A stretch of 64,000 bases of DNA from Mycobacterium parmense. Its GTDB lineage: Bacteria; Actinomycetota; Actinomycetes; Mycobacteriales; Mycobacteriaceae. A program made the position numbers and the translations under genes. Under the pieces are notes generated by a model, which did no database searches, was not told the origin of the DNA, and was given only the letters and a program-made list of their open reading frames with translations. Positions 55,952-64,000 of the stretch are shown here, piece after piece (the first letter of the stretch is position 1; the number at the start of each line of letters is the position of its first letter). The stretch is taken from the NCBI RefSeq assembly GCF_010730575.1, contig NZ_AP022614.1:3286001-3350000 (forward strand), read 5' to 3'.

Positions 55952-56679
55952 GTCAGCATCCCGTCGGCCCCGGGCATCCACCGGGCGACTCGACGGACGC
56001 ATCCGTCCACCATCTCCCCCAGGATGCGTCTGCCCTCGGCGGCGGTCGCGGTGGTCGGGTCTCCCAACACACCCACGGGGCTGACCGCGGCCACTCCGCC
56101 GCGGCGCATGGACGGCAGCAACTCGGCCACGGGCACCCGGTTTCCGACGAGCCATCGGTCGGTCAGCACGTCGGTCGGCGAGATGTGCAGCAATAGCGAC
56201 GTTTCGGTATGGCCGGCGTGGGCGTCGGCGCCGGCGACCACACAGGGGCACCATCCGGCGTCGCGCCCCTCGGAACGAAGCGTGGCCACCGCGACGTTCA
56301 GCGCGGCGGCGTTGCCGCCGTGGCCGTTGACAAAGACCAGGCGACCGGCCCAATCGGAGGCCGACCTGCCGTACTCCACCAACACAGCGGTGAGCGCCGC
56401 GGTGCCGATGGAGATCGTCCCGGGGAAACTCTGGTGCTCGCCGCTGGCGCCGTAGGCGATGGCCGGCGCCACCAGCCAGTCGTGCTCGAGGCGCGCGGCA
56501 ACACCCCTGGCGACTGCGGTCGCGACCCGGGTGTCGGTGTCCAACGGCAGGTGGGGACCGTGTTGTTCGGTCGACCCCAGCGGGACCAAAATCGACGAGG
56601 AGCTGCGCGATAGCTGGCTCGACGTCGCAGCTCCCAATTCGCCGAGTACGGGCACTCGGTGATGGTAGGACGAATTCAC
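55948..56679 (-). CDS. mftE: Mycofactocin peptidase MftE (creatininase family)
   Basis: 243 residues from GTG 56679 ([16 protein letters not shown]). The frame is open to 56820 so a longer protein cannot be excluded. Creatininase-type metal site: [20 protein letters not shown], with Glu, His and Asp ligands, and later [14 protein letters not shown] and [16 protein letters not shown]. MftE cleaves modified MftA to release the cyclised Val-Tyr-derived dipeptide (AHDP). It overlaps mftF. Unlike the tight spacing elsewhere in the cluster, 157 bases separate it from mftD. Confidence 0.92.
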   Translation of the reverse strand: MNSSYHHRVPVLGELGAATSSQLSRSSSSILVPLGSTEQHGPHLPLDTDTRVATAVARGVAARLEHDWLVAPAIAYGASGEHQSFPGTISIGTAALTAVLVEYGRSASDWAGRLVFVNGHGGNAAALNVAVATLRSEGRDAGWCPCVVAGADAHAGHTETSLLLHISPTDVLTDRWLVGNRVPVAELLPSMRRGGVAAVSPVGVLGDPTTATAAEGRRILGEMVDGCVRRVARWMPGADGMLT

Positions 56680-56836
56680 CTGGCGTGCACCAATTGTTGA
56701 ACCACGAAAACAAGTTTTTTTCCGGCGCGCCCAACGTGCGTCGAAATTAGTGACTCGTCCGTCACGGTTGCCACGCGTGTACCACGATTCAAGTGATGAA
56801 TTCTCAGCAGTTTCGTCCAATTAGTCGGAAATTGCG
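56680..56836 (-). other. Non-coding gap between mftD and mftE
   Basis: 157 bases within an otherwise gapless operon, AT-richer than its surroundings, with an uninterrupted run of seven A (minus strand, around 56714-56720). An internal promoter, processing site or an N-terminal extension of MftE are all possible; no -35/-10 pair is convincing. Confidence 0.5.
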
Positions 56837-58024
56837 TTACGCCCCCTCGACGCGAGGGACCCCGATCTCCTTGGCAAACCCGTCCGGCACCAGAATGTCG
56901 TCGGGGCTGAGGTCGTGGACGCTCGCATGCCCCAGTCCGATGAGCGCCGAGTCGATGCCCCCGCGCAGGATGTCGAGGACGTTCTCGACGCCGGCCTGCC
57001 CGCCCGCGGCGAGGCCCCACAGGTAGGCCCGGCCGATCATGACCGCCCGGGCCCCCAGCGCCACGGCCTTGACCACGTCACTGCCGCGCCGGATGCCGCC
57101 GTCCAGCAGCACCTCGACCTGATCCCCGACGGCTGCGGCCACCGCGGGCAGGGCGCGGATCGACGCGGGCGTGCCGTCCAGGTTGTTGCCGCCGTGGTTG
57201 GACACCGAGATCGCCGAAACGCCCGCGTCGACAGCCCTTTTGGCGTCGTCGACGCGCATGACGCCCTTCAGCATGAACGGGCCGCCCCACAGTTCGCGAA
57301 GCCAGGCGATGTCTTCCCAGGTCGGCGGGGGGGTGCCCATCCACTCGCCGTAGGCGGCGAAGAACGGCGGCCCCGGCTCGCCGCGGCGCCCCTGGTTGGG
57401 CACCCTCAGGTCCGGCGGCCGCAGCGTCTTGCCGAACTTCCACAGCCACCGCGGCCGGACGACCGCCTCCGGGGACAGCCGCAGGATGGTTCGCAGGTTC
57501 ATCTCCTCGGGGATCTTCGGGCTGCCCCAGTCGCGGCCGTGCGAGAACGTCCAGTCGGTGGTGACGATGAGGCCGACGGCGCCGGCCTGGCGCGCCCGCT
57601 CCACCCGCTCGGCGATCGCGTCGCGCCCGCCGAGCCAGTACACCTGGAAGAAGACCTTGGGGTTGGCGGCGACGACCTCCTCGATCGGCTTGCTCGCGAA
57701 CGAGGACAGCCCCATCGCCGTTCCCCGCGCGGCGGCGGCCCGCGCGACGGCCACCTCCCCGTCCGGATCGACGGCCTGAACCCCGGTCGGCGAGATGATC
57801 ACCGGCATCGAAATGTCTTGTCCCATCACCGTCGTCGAGAGGTCACGCTTTTCCTGCGCGCCGATCACGTGGGGCGCGAAACCGAGTTCGGTGAATGCCT
57901 CGACGTTGTCGGCGACCGTAATTCCTCTTTCGCTCGCCGAAATGAGAGACGAATAGACCGACTTCGGCAGCCGCCGCTTGGCGAGTTGCTGGGCGATGTG
58001 AACCGTTTCGAACCACTCGGCCAT
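56837..58024 (-). CDS. mftD: Mycofactocin FMN-dependent dehydrogenase MftD
   Basis: 395 residues from ATG 58024 (MAEWFETVHIAQQLAKRRLP). Lactate/glycolate-oxidase family: FMN site PVIISPTGVQAVDPDGEVAV, catalytic region AISVSNHGGNNLDGTPAS and phosphate-binding GGIRRGSDVVKAVALGARAV. MftD oxidatively deaminates AHDP to premycofactocin, the redox-active core. An older name is lldD1, but the cluster context argues against lactate as the substrate. It starts three bases after mftC. Confidence 0.95.
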   Translation of the reverse strand: MAEWFETVHIAQQLAKRRLPKSVYSSLISASERGITVADNVEAFTELGFAPHVIGAQEKRDLSTTVMGQDISMPVIISPTGVQAVDPDGEVAVARAAAARGTAMGLSSFASKPIEEVVAANPKVFFQVYWLGGRDAIAERVERARQAGAVGLIVTTDWTFSHGRDWGSPKIPEEMNLRTILRLSPEAVVRPRWLWKFGKTLRPPDLRVPNQGRRGEPGPPFFAAYGEWMGTPPPTWEDIAWLRELWGGPFMLKGVMRVDDAKRAVDAGVSAISVSNHGGNNLDGTPASIRALPAVAAAVGDQVEVLLDGGIRRGSDVVKAVALGARAVMIGRAYLWGLAAGGQAGVENVLDILRGGIDSALIGLGHASVHDLSPDDILVPDGFAKEIGVPRVEGA

Positions 58025-58026
58025 GG

Positions 58027-59232
58027 CTACAGCGGGCTCTCGTTGCAAGGACGCGCCGGTGGCACCTCCGGCGGCCGGACCGACAGGGTCAGCGGGACCG
58101 GGCCGCGAGCCCCGCGCGAGTGGTCCGCCCGCGGCCGGGGCGTCTGCCGCTGCAGAGTCAGGGCCGAGGCGCTGTGCCCTTGCACGCACTCGGGATCAGG
58201 GCCGTCGATCGGCAGGCCGGTGAAGAACTTCGCCGCCATGCACCCGCCCCGGCAGCTGTCGTAGTGCCCGCAGCTGCCGCACGCTCCCGCGGACTGCGGC
58301 TCGCGCAACTCCCGGAACAGCGGAGCGTGCTTCCAGACGTTGGCGAAGCCGGTACCGAAGCCGGTGTCCGTCAAGACGTTTCCGGCCAGAAAACGGTCGT
58401 GGATGGCGAACGGGCAGGCGTACACGTCGCCCACCGGGTCGATCAGGCACACCACCCGGCCGGCCCCGCACATGTTGAGCCCGGCCAGGGCGCCGGACTC
58501 GCCGAGCGGGGACAAGTGGAAAAACGAGTCACCGGTGAGCACCCGCTCGCCGTTGGCGACCAGCCAGTCGTACAGCGCGACCTGTTGGTCGGCGGTGGGG
58601 TGGAGCTCGTCCCAGACGTCCGCGCCCCGGCCCGAGGGGCGCAGCCGGGTGATCCGCAGGGTCGCGCCGTAGCGCTCGGCCAGCGCGGCGAACTGGTCGA
58701 GCTGGTCGACGTTGTGCCGCGTGACGACGACGGAGATCTTCGCCCCGCCATTGGCGGAGAAGCCCGCATTAGCGAGGTTCTCCAGCGCGCGCACGGCCAT
58801 CGCGAAGGAGCCGGGGCCACGGACCGCGTCATTGACCTCGGCGGTCGCCCCGTCCAGCGAGACCTGCACGTCGACGTAATCGCTCGCGGCCAGCCGGGCG
58901 GCGACCTCGGGCGTGATGCGGACCCCGTTGGTGGAGAACTTCACGCCGACGTGGTGGGCGGTGGCGTAGTCGACGAGCTCCCAGAAGTCCGGTCGCACAG
59001 TGGGTTCCCCGCCACCGATGTTGACGTAGAAGACCTGCATGCGTTCCAGCTCGTCGATGATGTCCATGCACTGGCGCGTGGACAACTCGCGGGGATCCCG
59101 CCTCCCCGAGGACGACAGGCAGTGCACGCAGGCCAGGTTGCACGCGTACGTCAATTCCCAGGTCAAGCAGATGGGCGCGTCCAGTCCGCGTTCGAACTGC
59201 TCGATGAGCCGGGGCACGGCTACGGCTGTCAT
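58027..59232 (-). CDS. mftC: Mycofactocin radical SAM maturase MftC
   Basis: 401 residues. Radical SAM cluster C31-x3-C35-x2-C38 in YACNLACVHCLS, SAM-binding YVNIGGGEPTVRPDFWEL, and a C-terminal SPASM region with many cysteines (MCGAGRVVC, VYACPFA, ACGSCGHYDSCRGGCMAA, PDPEC) for auxiliary Fe-S clusters. It oxidatively decarboxylates the C-terminal tyrosine of MftA and then forms a C-C bond to the preceding valine, with MftB presenting the peptide. The final ~40 residues are an Arg/Pro-rich tail of low complexity. It follows mftB without a gap. Confidence 0.96.
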   Translation of the reverse strand: MTAVAVPRLIEQFERGLDAPICLTWELTYACNLACVHCLSSSGRRDPRELSTRQCMDIIDELERMQVFYVNIGGGEPTVRPDFWELVDYATAHHVGVKFSTNGVRITPEVAARLAASDYVDVQVSLDGATAEVNDAVRGPGSFAMAVRALENLANAGFSANGGAKISVVVTRHNVDQLDQFAALAERYGATLRITRLRPSGRGADVWDELHPTADQQVALYDWLVANGERVLTGDSFFHLSPLGESGALAGLNMCGAGRVVCLIDPVGDVYACPFAIHDRFLAGNVLTDTGFGTGFANVWKHAPLFRELREPQSAGACGSCGHYDSCRGGCMAAKFFTGLPIDGPDPECVQGHSASALTLQRQTPRPRADHSRGARGPVPLTLSVRPPEVPPARPCNESPL

Positions 59233-59502
59233 CTATGCCTCCTGTGGCACCAGCATGTTGGATTCGGCGAGCACGCTCAGCGCGCGCAGGTAGGGGGCCT
59301 GGCCGGCGTCGTCGACTCCCGCTCCGCGGCACGCCGACCGGACGTCGGCGTGATCGCCCAGCGACTGCACCACTTCGAGGATCGTGCGGTTCTTCAAGAA
59401 GGACAGCTTGCGGGTGCCGAAATGGTAGAGCAGCGCGCCGAACGGCTCCGGCCGCACCGCCACCTGCGGATGCAGCCGCCAGCCGCGGTCGGGGTCGAAC
59501 AT
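59233..59502 (-). CDS. mftB: Mycofactocin peptide chaperone MftB
   Basis: 89 residues from ATG 59502 (MFDPDRGWRLHPQVAVRPEP), five bases after the mftA stop. PqqD-like RiPP recognition element: FGALLYHFGTRKLSFLKNRT is highly characteristic, followed by helix LRALSVLAESNMLVPQEA. It binds the MftA leader and delivers it to MftC. The stop codon touches the mftC start. The frame is open much further upstream but that would overlap mftA and mftR. Confidence 0.94.
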   Translation of the reverse strand: MFDPDRGWRLHPQVAVRPEPFGALLYHFGTRKLSFLKNRTILEVVQSLGDHADVRSACRGAGVDDAGQAPYLRALSVLAESNMLVPQEA

Positions 59503-59507
59503 GTCGG

Positions 59508-59597
59508 TCAGTAGACGCCGCACATTCCGTCGATGGAGACCTCTTCGACCAGGGTCTCGGTGACGAGTTCGGTGTCGGTCTCGTTCTCGCGGTCCAT
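59508..59597 (-). CDS. mftA: Mycofactocin precursor peptide MftA
   Basis: 29 residues: an acidic leader ([20 protein letters not shown]) followed by SIDGMCGVY. The C-terminal Val-Tyr pair is the part converted into mycofactocin; IDGMCGVY is the near-invariant family ending. ATG 59597 lies eight bases after GAAAGG; another in-frame ATG at 59603 would add Met-Leu. First gene of the mft operon, divergent from mftR. It is below the size of most gene-calling cut-offs. Confidence 0.96.
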   Translation of the reverse strand: MDRENETDTELVTETLVEEVSIDGMCGVY

Positions 59598-59701
59598 GAG
59601 CATTGCCTTTCGTCCAGGTGTCTCGACAATGAGGGGTGGTACTGGTCACAATCGTCGCCAAGAATATGGCATCGAGTGCCGAAATGGAAGGGCGGGGTCC
59701 G
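59598..59701. promoter_or_regulatory. Divergent mftA/mftR control region
   Basis: 104 bases between divergent mftA and mftR should hold both promoters and the MftR operator. The only clean inverted repeat I find is GGCA-TCGAG-TGCC (59668-59680), close to the mftR start. No convincing -35/-10 pair could be fixed. Confidence 0.4.
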
Positions 59702-60298
59702 ATGATGCCGCAGACGCGGGTGGGCCGACGCCGCTCGACCACGCCACAGCAGATCGCCGATGTCGCCATCAGCCTGTTCGCCGCGCGCGGGTTCGCCGAT
59801 GTGAGCGTCGACGACGTCGCTCAGGCCGCCGGCATCTCCCGCCGCACCCTGTTCCGCTATTACGCGTCCAAGAACGCCATCCCGTGGGGCGATTTCGACA
59901 CCCACCTCGCACACCTGCGCGACCTGCTCGCCGGCGTCGGCCCGGGAGAACCGCTTAGCGGTGCGCTGCGGTCGGCTTTGTTGGCGTTCAACACCTTTGA
60001 CGAATCCGAGACCACCAGGCACCGTCGGCGCATGCGCGTCATCCTGCAGACCGCCGAACTGCAGGCCTATTCGATGACCATGTACGCCGGCTGGCGCGAG
60101 GTGATCGCGGGATTCGTCGCCGGCCGCACCGACCGCAAGACCACCGACCTGCTGCCCCAGACAGTGGCGTGGACGATGCTCGGGGTGGCGCTGAGCGCCT
60201 ACGAGCACTGGCTGGGTGATGAATCCGTCCCGTTGCCGGTGGCCCTCGGCCAGGCGTTCGACGTCATCGGCAACGGCCTGGACAGCCTCGCCCCATGA
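59702..60298 (+). CDS. mftR: TetR-family regulator MftR
   Basis: 198 residues from ATG 59702, after GGAAGGGCGGGG; in-frame starts at 59636-59705 are possible. The TetR helix-turn-helix is [20 protein letters not shown] followed by [19 protein letters not shown]. The C-terminal domain includes [20 protein letters not shown]. It is divergent from mftA and, in M. smegmatis, the orthologue represses the mft cluster and is relieved by long-chain acyl-CoA (from memory). Its stop overlaps the next gene by four bases (ATGA). Confidence 0.93.
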   Translation: MMPQTRVGRRRSTTPQQIADVAISLFAARGFADVSVDDVAQAAGISRRTLFRYYASKNAIPWGDFDTHLAHLRDLLAGVGPGEPLSGALRSALLAFNTFDESETTRHRRRMRVILQTAELQAYSMTMYAGWREVIAGFVAGRTDRKTTDLLPQTVAWTMLGVALSAYEHWLGDESVPLPVALGQAFDVIGNGLDSLAP

Positions 60299-61335
60299 AC
60301 GAGCGGATGCTGTACAACCTGCGGTCGCAGGGCAGGTTCTGCGAGAAGTCCGGCTCGCCGATGTACGGCGAACTCCTCGAGCTGGTGGCGCGGGACGTCG
60401 AGGCCGGGGGCGTCTTCGCGGCGATACTGGCCGGCCACGAGGACGATTCCGCGCGCGACGCGGTGCCGCTGCGGTTGCTCGGCGGCCTGCACCGGTTGGC
60501 ACTCGACGGCCGGGCGCCGCGTCTGCGCCGCTGGTATCCGAGCACCGGTGGCAGCTGGGATGCCGCGGCCGCCTGGCCGGACATCTTGCGGACCGCCGAC
60601 GACCACGCCCAGACGCTGCGCGGGTCGCTCGACCAACCGCCGCAGACCAACGAGGTGGGCCGGTCGGCGGCGCTGGTCGGTGGTCTGCTGCGCATCAACG
60701 AATACGGTTTGCCGATAAGGCTATTCGAGATCGGATGTAGCGCGGGGCTCAACCTGCGGGCAGACCACTACCGGTACCTGTTCGCCGACCGCCAGTGGGG
60801 ACATGCCGACTCACCGGTGACCATCGAGGACGCGTGGTACGGCGCGGTGGTGCCCGAGGGCGAGTTGCGGATCGCCGAACGGCGCGGCTACGACATCGCG
60901 CCCATCGACGTCACGCAGGCCGCCGGGGAGGTGGCGGCACTGAGCTACGTGTGGCCCGACCAGCAGGCTCGGATCGACCGGATGCGCGGCGCCGTCGCGG
61001 TGGCACACACCGTGCCGGCCCCGCTGGAGCGCCGAACCGCGGCCGACGCGGTCACCGGCCTGGCCCTGGCCGAGGGCGCGCTGACGGTGTTGTGGCACTC
61101 GATCACCTGGCAGTATCTCTCCGCCGCAGAACGAGTTACGGTGCGCGCCAGCGTGGAAGCGCTGGGCCGCAAGGCCGACGCTTCCTCGCCGTTCGCGCAC
61201 CTGACGATGGAGCCCGCCCGCGACGGGCCCGGCACGCCGATCAGGTTTCTCGTGCGGGCCCGTCGCTGGCCCGGCGGGCGCCCCGAGGTTCTCGGGCAAT
61301 GCCATCCTCACGGCCCACCGGTGCGGTGGCTTTGA
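60295..61335 (+). CDS. DUF2332 family protein
   Basis: 346 residues, overlapping mftR by four bases. Begins [20 protein letters not shown] and continues [40 protein letters not shown] looks like a SAM- or nucleotide-binding glycine-rich motif ([10 protein letters not shown]). Later [20 protein letters not shown]. This layout is typical of DUF2332, for which no activity is established; a methyltransferase-like fold is a guess from the EIGCSAG motif. Coupling to mftR suggests coexpression with the regulator. Convergent with the following flavoprotein gene. Confidence 0.88.
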   Translation: MNERMLYNLRSQGRFCEKSGSPMYGELLELVARDVEAGGVFAAILAGHEDDSARDAVPLRLLGGLHRLALDGRAPRLRRWYPSTGGSWDAAAAWPDILRTADDHAQTLRGSLDQPPQTNEVGRSAALVGGLLRINEYGLPIRLFEIGCSAGLNLRADHYRYLFADRQWGHADSPVTIEDAWYGAVVPEGELRIAERRGYDIAPIDVTQAAGEVAALSYVWPDQQARIDRMRGAVAVAHTVPAPLERRTAADAVTGLALAEGALTVLWHSITWQYLSAAERVTVRASVEALGRKADASSPFAHLTMEPARDGPGTPIRFLVRARRWPGGRPEVLGQCHPHGPPVRWL

Positions 61336-61342
61336 GGACGCC

Positions 61343-62587
61343 TCAGCCGAGCATCTCCGAAACCGGTGCGCCGGCAGCGATCTTGGCGCGGACCTTCATG
61401 ACCTTGCCCGGCATTCCGCCGCCGACCACCCCGACCAGCACCCCGTCGCGCTCGTAGTAGGCCAGGAACTTGCGGCCGTCGTCTTCGACAAGGTGGACGG
61501 TGTCGGTGGCCTCCGGCTCCCCGAGGCACTGGATCTTGACGTCGTACTGGTCGCTCCAGAAGTACGGGACCACCACGGCCGACGGCACGTCCTGGCCCAG
61601 CATGGCGGGCACAACGACCCGCGCCTGGTCGGCGACGTTGCTCCAATGTTCAACGCGCCCTTGATGTCCCGTCGCGTCGCGCCAGGACGCGACGTCGCCC
61701 AGCGCCCACACGCCCGGCGCACTGGTGCGTCCGACCTCGTCGCAGATCACCCCACCATCGACACTGTCGACTTCGATGCCGCTGCCGGCCAGCCACGCGG
61801 TCGCCGGGCGTGATCCGATGCCGACCACCACCAGGTCGGCCGGCAGCTCGGTCCCGTCGGTGAGCACCACGGTGTCGACGTGGTCGTGGCCGCGGACCTC
61901 GGTCACGCCGACGCCCAGGCGCACATCGACCCCCTCGGCGCGATGCAGACGCGCCACGAGTTCGCCGATCTGCTCGCCGAGGACCGAAGCCAGCGGCGTC
62001 GGTTGCGGCTCGACGAGCACGACGTCCACCCCCAGCTTGCGCAGGCTGGCGGCCACCTCGCAGCCGATGAAGCCCGCGCCGACCACGACAGCGTGCAGTG
62101 CGGCGGACGCGTGCTCGCGCAGCGCCATGCTCTCGTCGAACGACCGCAGCACCCGGATGCCCTCCAGATCCGGCAACGCGGGGATGCGGCGCGGCACCAG
62201 CCCGGTAGCGATGACGAGTTCGTCGTATCCGATCGCGGTTCCGTCGGCCAGCGTCACCGTCTGCGCCGCCGTGTCGAGCGCGGTGGCCGCCGAGCCCAGT
62301 CGCAGCGTGATGTCGTTCTGGTCGTACCACTCGCGCGGCTTGAGGAACACGTCGTCGACCTCTTTGCGCAGCACCTCCTTCGACAACGGCGGGCGGTCGT
62401 ACGGCAGGTGCACCTCGTCGCTGACGATCGTGACGCGACCGGAGTACCCGGACCGGCGCAGTTGCTCGGCGGTCCGGGCGGCGGCCAGGCCGCCGCCGAC
62501 GATCACAATTCCCCGTTCGAAGCCCCGCTCGAAGCCCCGTTCGAACCCCAGGTCAGAACCCTTACTGGTCACGTGGAGTTCATACAC
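61343..62587 (-). CDS. Ferredoxin reductase-like FAD/NAD(P)H oxidoreductase
   Basis: 414 residues; GTG at 62569 (VTSKGSDLG) is an alternative start. After a GFER-repeat leader, the FAD motif IVIVGGGLAAARTAEQLRR appears at about residue 27, then HLPYDRPPLSKEVLR, IATGLVPRR, the NAD motif AVVVGAGFIGCEVAASLRKL, and VWALGDVASWRDA. This is the phthalate/rubredoxin reductase type that passes electrons to a ferredoxin. It follows the SDR gene by ten bases on the same strand, giving an oxidoreductase pair beside the mycofactocin genes. Confidence 0.93.
   Translation of the reverse strand: MYELHVTSKGSDLGFERGFERGFERGIVIVGGGLAAARTAEQLRRSGYSGRVTIVSDEVHLPYDRPPLSKEVLRKEVDDVFLKPREWYDQNDITLRLGSAATALDTAAQTVTLADGTAIGYDELVIATGLVPRRIPALPDLEGIRVLRSFDESMALREHASAALHAVVVGAGFIGCEVAASLRKLGVDVVLVEPQPTPLASVLGEQIGELVARLHRAEGVDVRLGVGVTEVRGHDHVDTVVLTDGTELPADLVVVGIGSRPATAWLAGSGIEVDSVDGGVICDEVGRTSAPGVWALGDVASWRDATGHQGRVEHWSNVADQARVVVPAMLGQDVPSAVVVPYFWSDQYDVKIQCLGEPEATDTVHLVEDDGRKFLAYYERDGVLVGVVGGGMPGKVMKVRAKIAAGAPVSEMLG
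62511..62550. repeat. In-frame 12-bp tandem repeat (GFER) in reductase N-terminus
   Basis: Three copies of a 12-base unit, CCCCG(T/C)TCGAAG or its close variant, lie head to tail and encode Gly-Phe-Glu-Arg three times just before the FAD motif of the reductase. Copy number changes would keep the frame and alter only the length of the leader. Confidence 0.85.
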
Positions 62588-62597
62588 GATCGGCCGA

Positions 62598-63446
<849 letters not shown>

Positions 63447-63502
63447 TCAACGCAGCCAGGCTAGCAGTGAAACTGAAACGTGTTCTAACCAGCCCCGGCG
63501 GG

Positions 63503-64000
63503 TCAGATCTCGGCAATGATCTGCGCCCGCCGGCTGCTGTACTCCTGATCGGTCAGCGCCCCGCCGGCGCGCAGGGTCTCGAGCTCCTGAAGGCGCTGGG
63601 CGATCGACGGCTGCCCCGGGGCCGGGCCGGTGGGGGCGCCCGCGGCCGCCGGTTGCTGCTGCTGCACGGCGCGGCGCACCACCGCCTGGATCTGCTGACG
63701 CAGCGCGGGGTTGGACCGGATGTCGACCATCCGGTTGACCGGAACATTGTTGGCTTTGAGGATCTGCAGGATCTCCATCAGGGGGCCGGCCTGCCCGCTG
63801 AGATCGTAGGTCGTGTTGTCCTCGGCCACCGTGAACTGCGCGGGCACCAGGCCGTTGACCAATGCGCTTCGCTCCCAATCGATCCGGTACTCCTGCGTGG
63901 TCGGGTTGACCAGGACCACCAGCTTGCGCGCGGTGAGGTTGCCCAGCCGGGTGACGTTCGCGATCACCCGGTCCTGGCTGTCGAACGGCACGAAGCCGGG
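63503..64000 (-). CDS. Conserved protein with C-terminal SHOCT domain, partial
   Basis: At least 166 residues, continuing beyond the right window edge (the frame is open to 64000 with no clear start). The N-terminal visible part VIANVTRLGNLTARKLVVLV and NPTTQEYRIDWERSALVNGL is of unknown fold. A Gln/Ala/Pro linker (VQQQQPAAAGAPTGPAPGQP) leads to a SHOCT motif, QRLQELETLRAGGALTDQEY, at the C-terminus, a short oligomerisation module. From memory the M. tuberculosis neighbour Rv0686 is a membrane protein and tuf lies beyond it. Function unknown. Confidence 0.75.
   Translation of the reverse strand, partial: PGFVPFDSQDRVIANVTRLGNLTARKLVVLVNPTTQEYRIDWERSALVNGLVPAQFTVAEDNTTYDLSGQAGPLMEILQILKANNVPVNRMVDIRSNPALRQQIQAVVRRAVQQQQPAAAGAPTGPAPGQPSIAQRLQELETLRAGGALTDQEYSSRRAQIIAEI

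Noticed and set aside
54539..56734. MftF of 731 residues
   Set aside because: The extra N-terminal part lies over mftE in another frame; ATG 55951 with the four-base overlap gives a protein of family length.

Overview
This 64 kb window is mycobacterial chromosome. The GC content is high and GTG starts are frequent. It carries two PE-family proteins, tandem copies of the '[15 protein letters not shown]' SAM-methyltransferase family, F420-dependent luciferase-like enzymes, sigL-rslA, and a complete mycofactocin cluster. From about 9.6 kb rightward, and from memory rather than a search, the gene order follows in inverted orientation the M. tuberculosis block from about Rv0753c (mmsA) down to Rv0686. 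The left end (luciferase-like genes, rmlB, rmlC) corresponds to the separate Rv3463-Rv3465 area, so a synteny join lies between about 3.6 and 9.6 kb. A slow-growing Mycobacterium is likely; I cannot name the species.

Layout. 0-3.6 kb: tail of a histidine kinase, two tandem F420-dependent oxidoreductases, rmlB-rmlC (dTDP-rhamnose). 3.7-5.2 kb: a PE_PGRS protein whose C-terminus is an aspartic protease. 5.1-9.6 kb: a tightly packed minus-strand operon of flavin oxidoreductase, ECF sigma factor, membrane Rieske protein, cupredoxin lipoprotein, Tat-type metallophosphoesterase and small membrane protein. This is the best candidate for an undescribed system. 9.6-13.3 kb: mmsA-fadE9-mmsB (valine degradation) with a palindrome over its promoter. 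13.3-17.8 kb: marR, rslA, sigL (with a recognisable ECF-type promoter), map, adk, secY. 18-31 kb: an accessory stretch with four paralogous methyltransferases, a diguanylate cyclase, a GNAT fusion, a sugar-catabolism module (xylB-like, serA2-like, fucA-like, zinc dehydrogenase), a 55-56 bp tandem repeat, sppA and another luciferase-like gene.

31-49.3 kb: the spc (rplN to rplO) and S10 (rpsJ to rpsQ) ribosomal-protein operons, all on the minus strand. Between them sits an island with arylsulfatase atsA, its formylglycine-generating enzyme, three paralogous four-helix DUF4436-type membrane proteins and an orphan PstS-like lipoprotein. Candidate promoters are visible upstream of rplN and rpsJ.

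49.7-64 kb: a TetR regulator divergent from a 14-helix MFS exporter, with two tandem operators between them. Next come a second PE protein and the mycofactocin genes mftA-B-C-D-E-F-G with divergent mftR. The 29-residue MftA precursor, ending in Val-Tyr, is complete. Then follow a DUF2332 protein, a ferredoxin-reductase-like flavoprotein and an SDR of the type that uses mycofactocin. MftC/MftB process MftA, MftE releases the C-terminal dipeptide, MftD oxidises it, MftF glycosylates it, MftG reconnects the reduced cofactor to respiration, and the SDR is a likely client. No tRNA, rRNA, insertion sequence or CRISPR array was seen.
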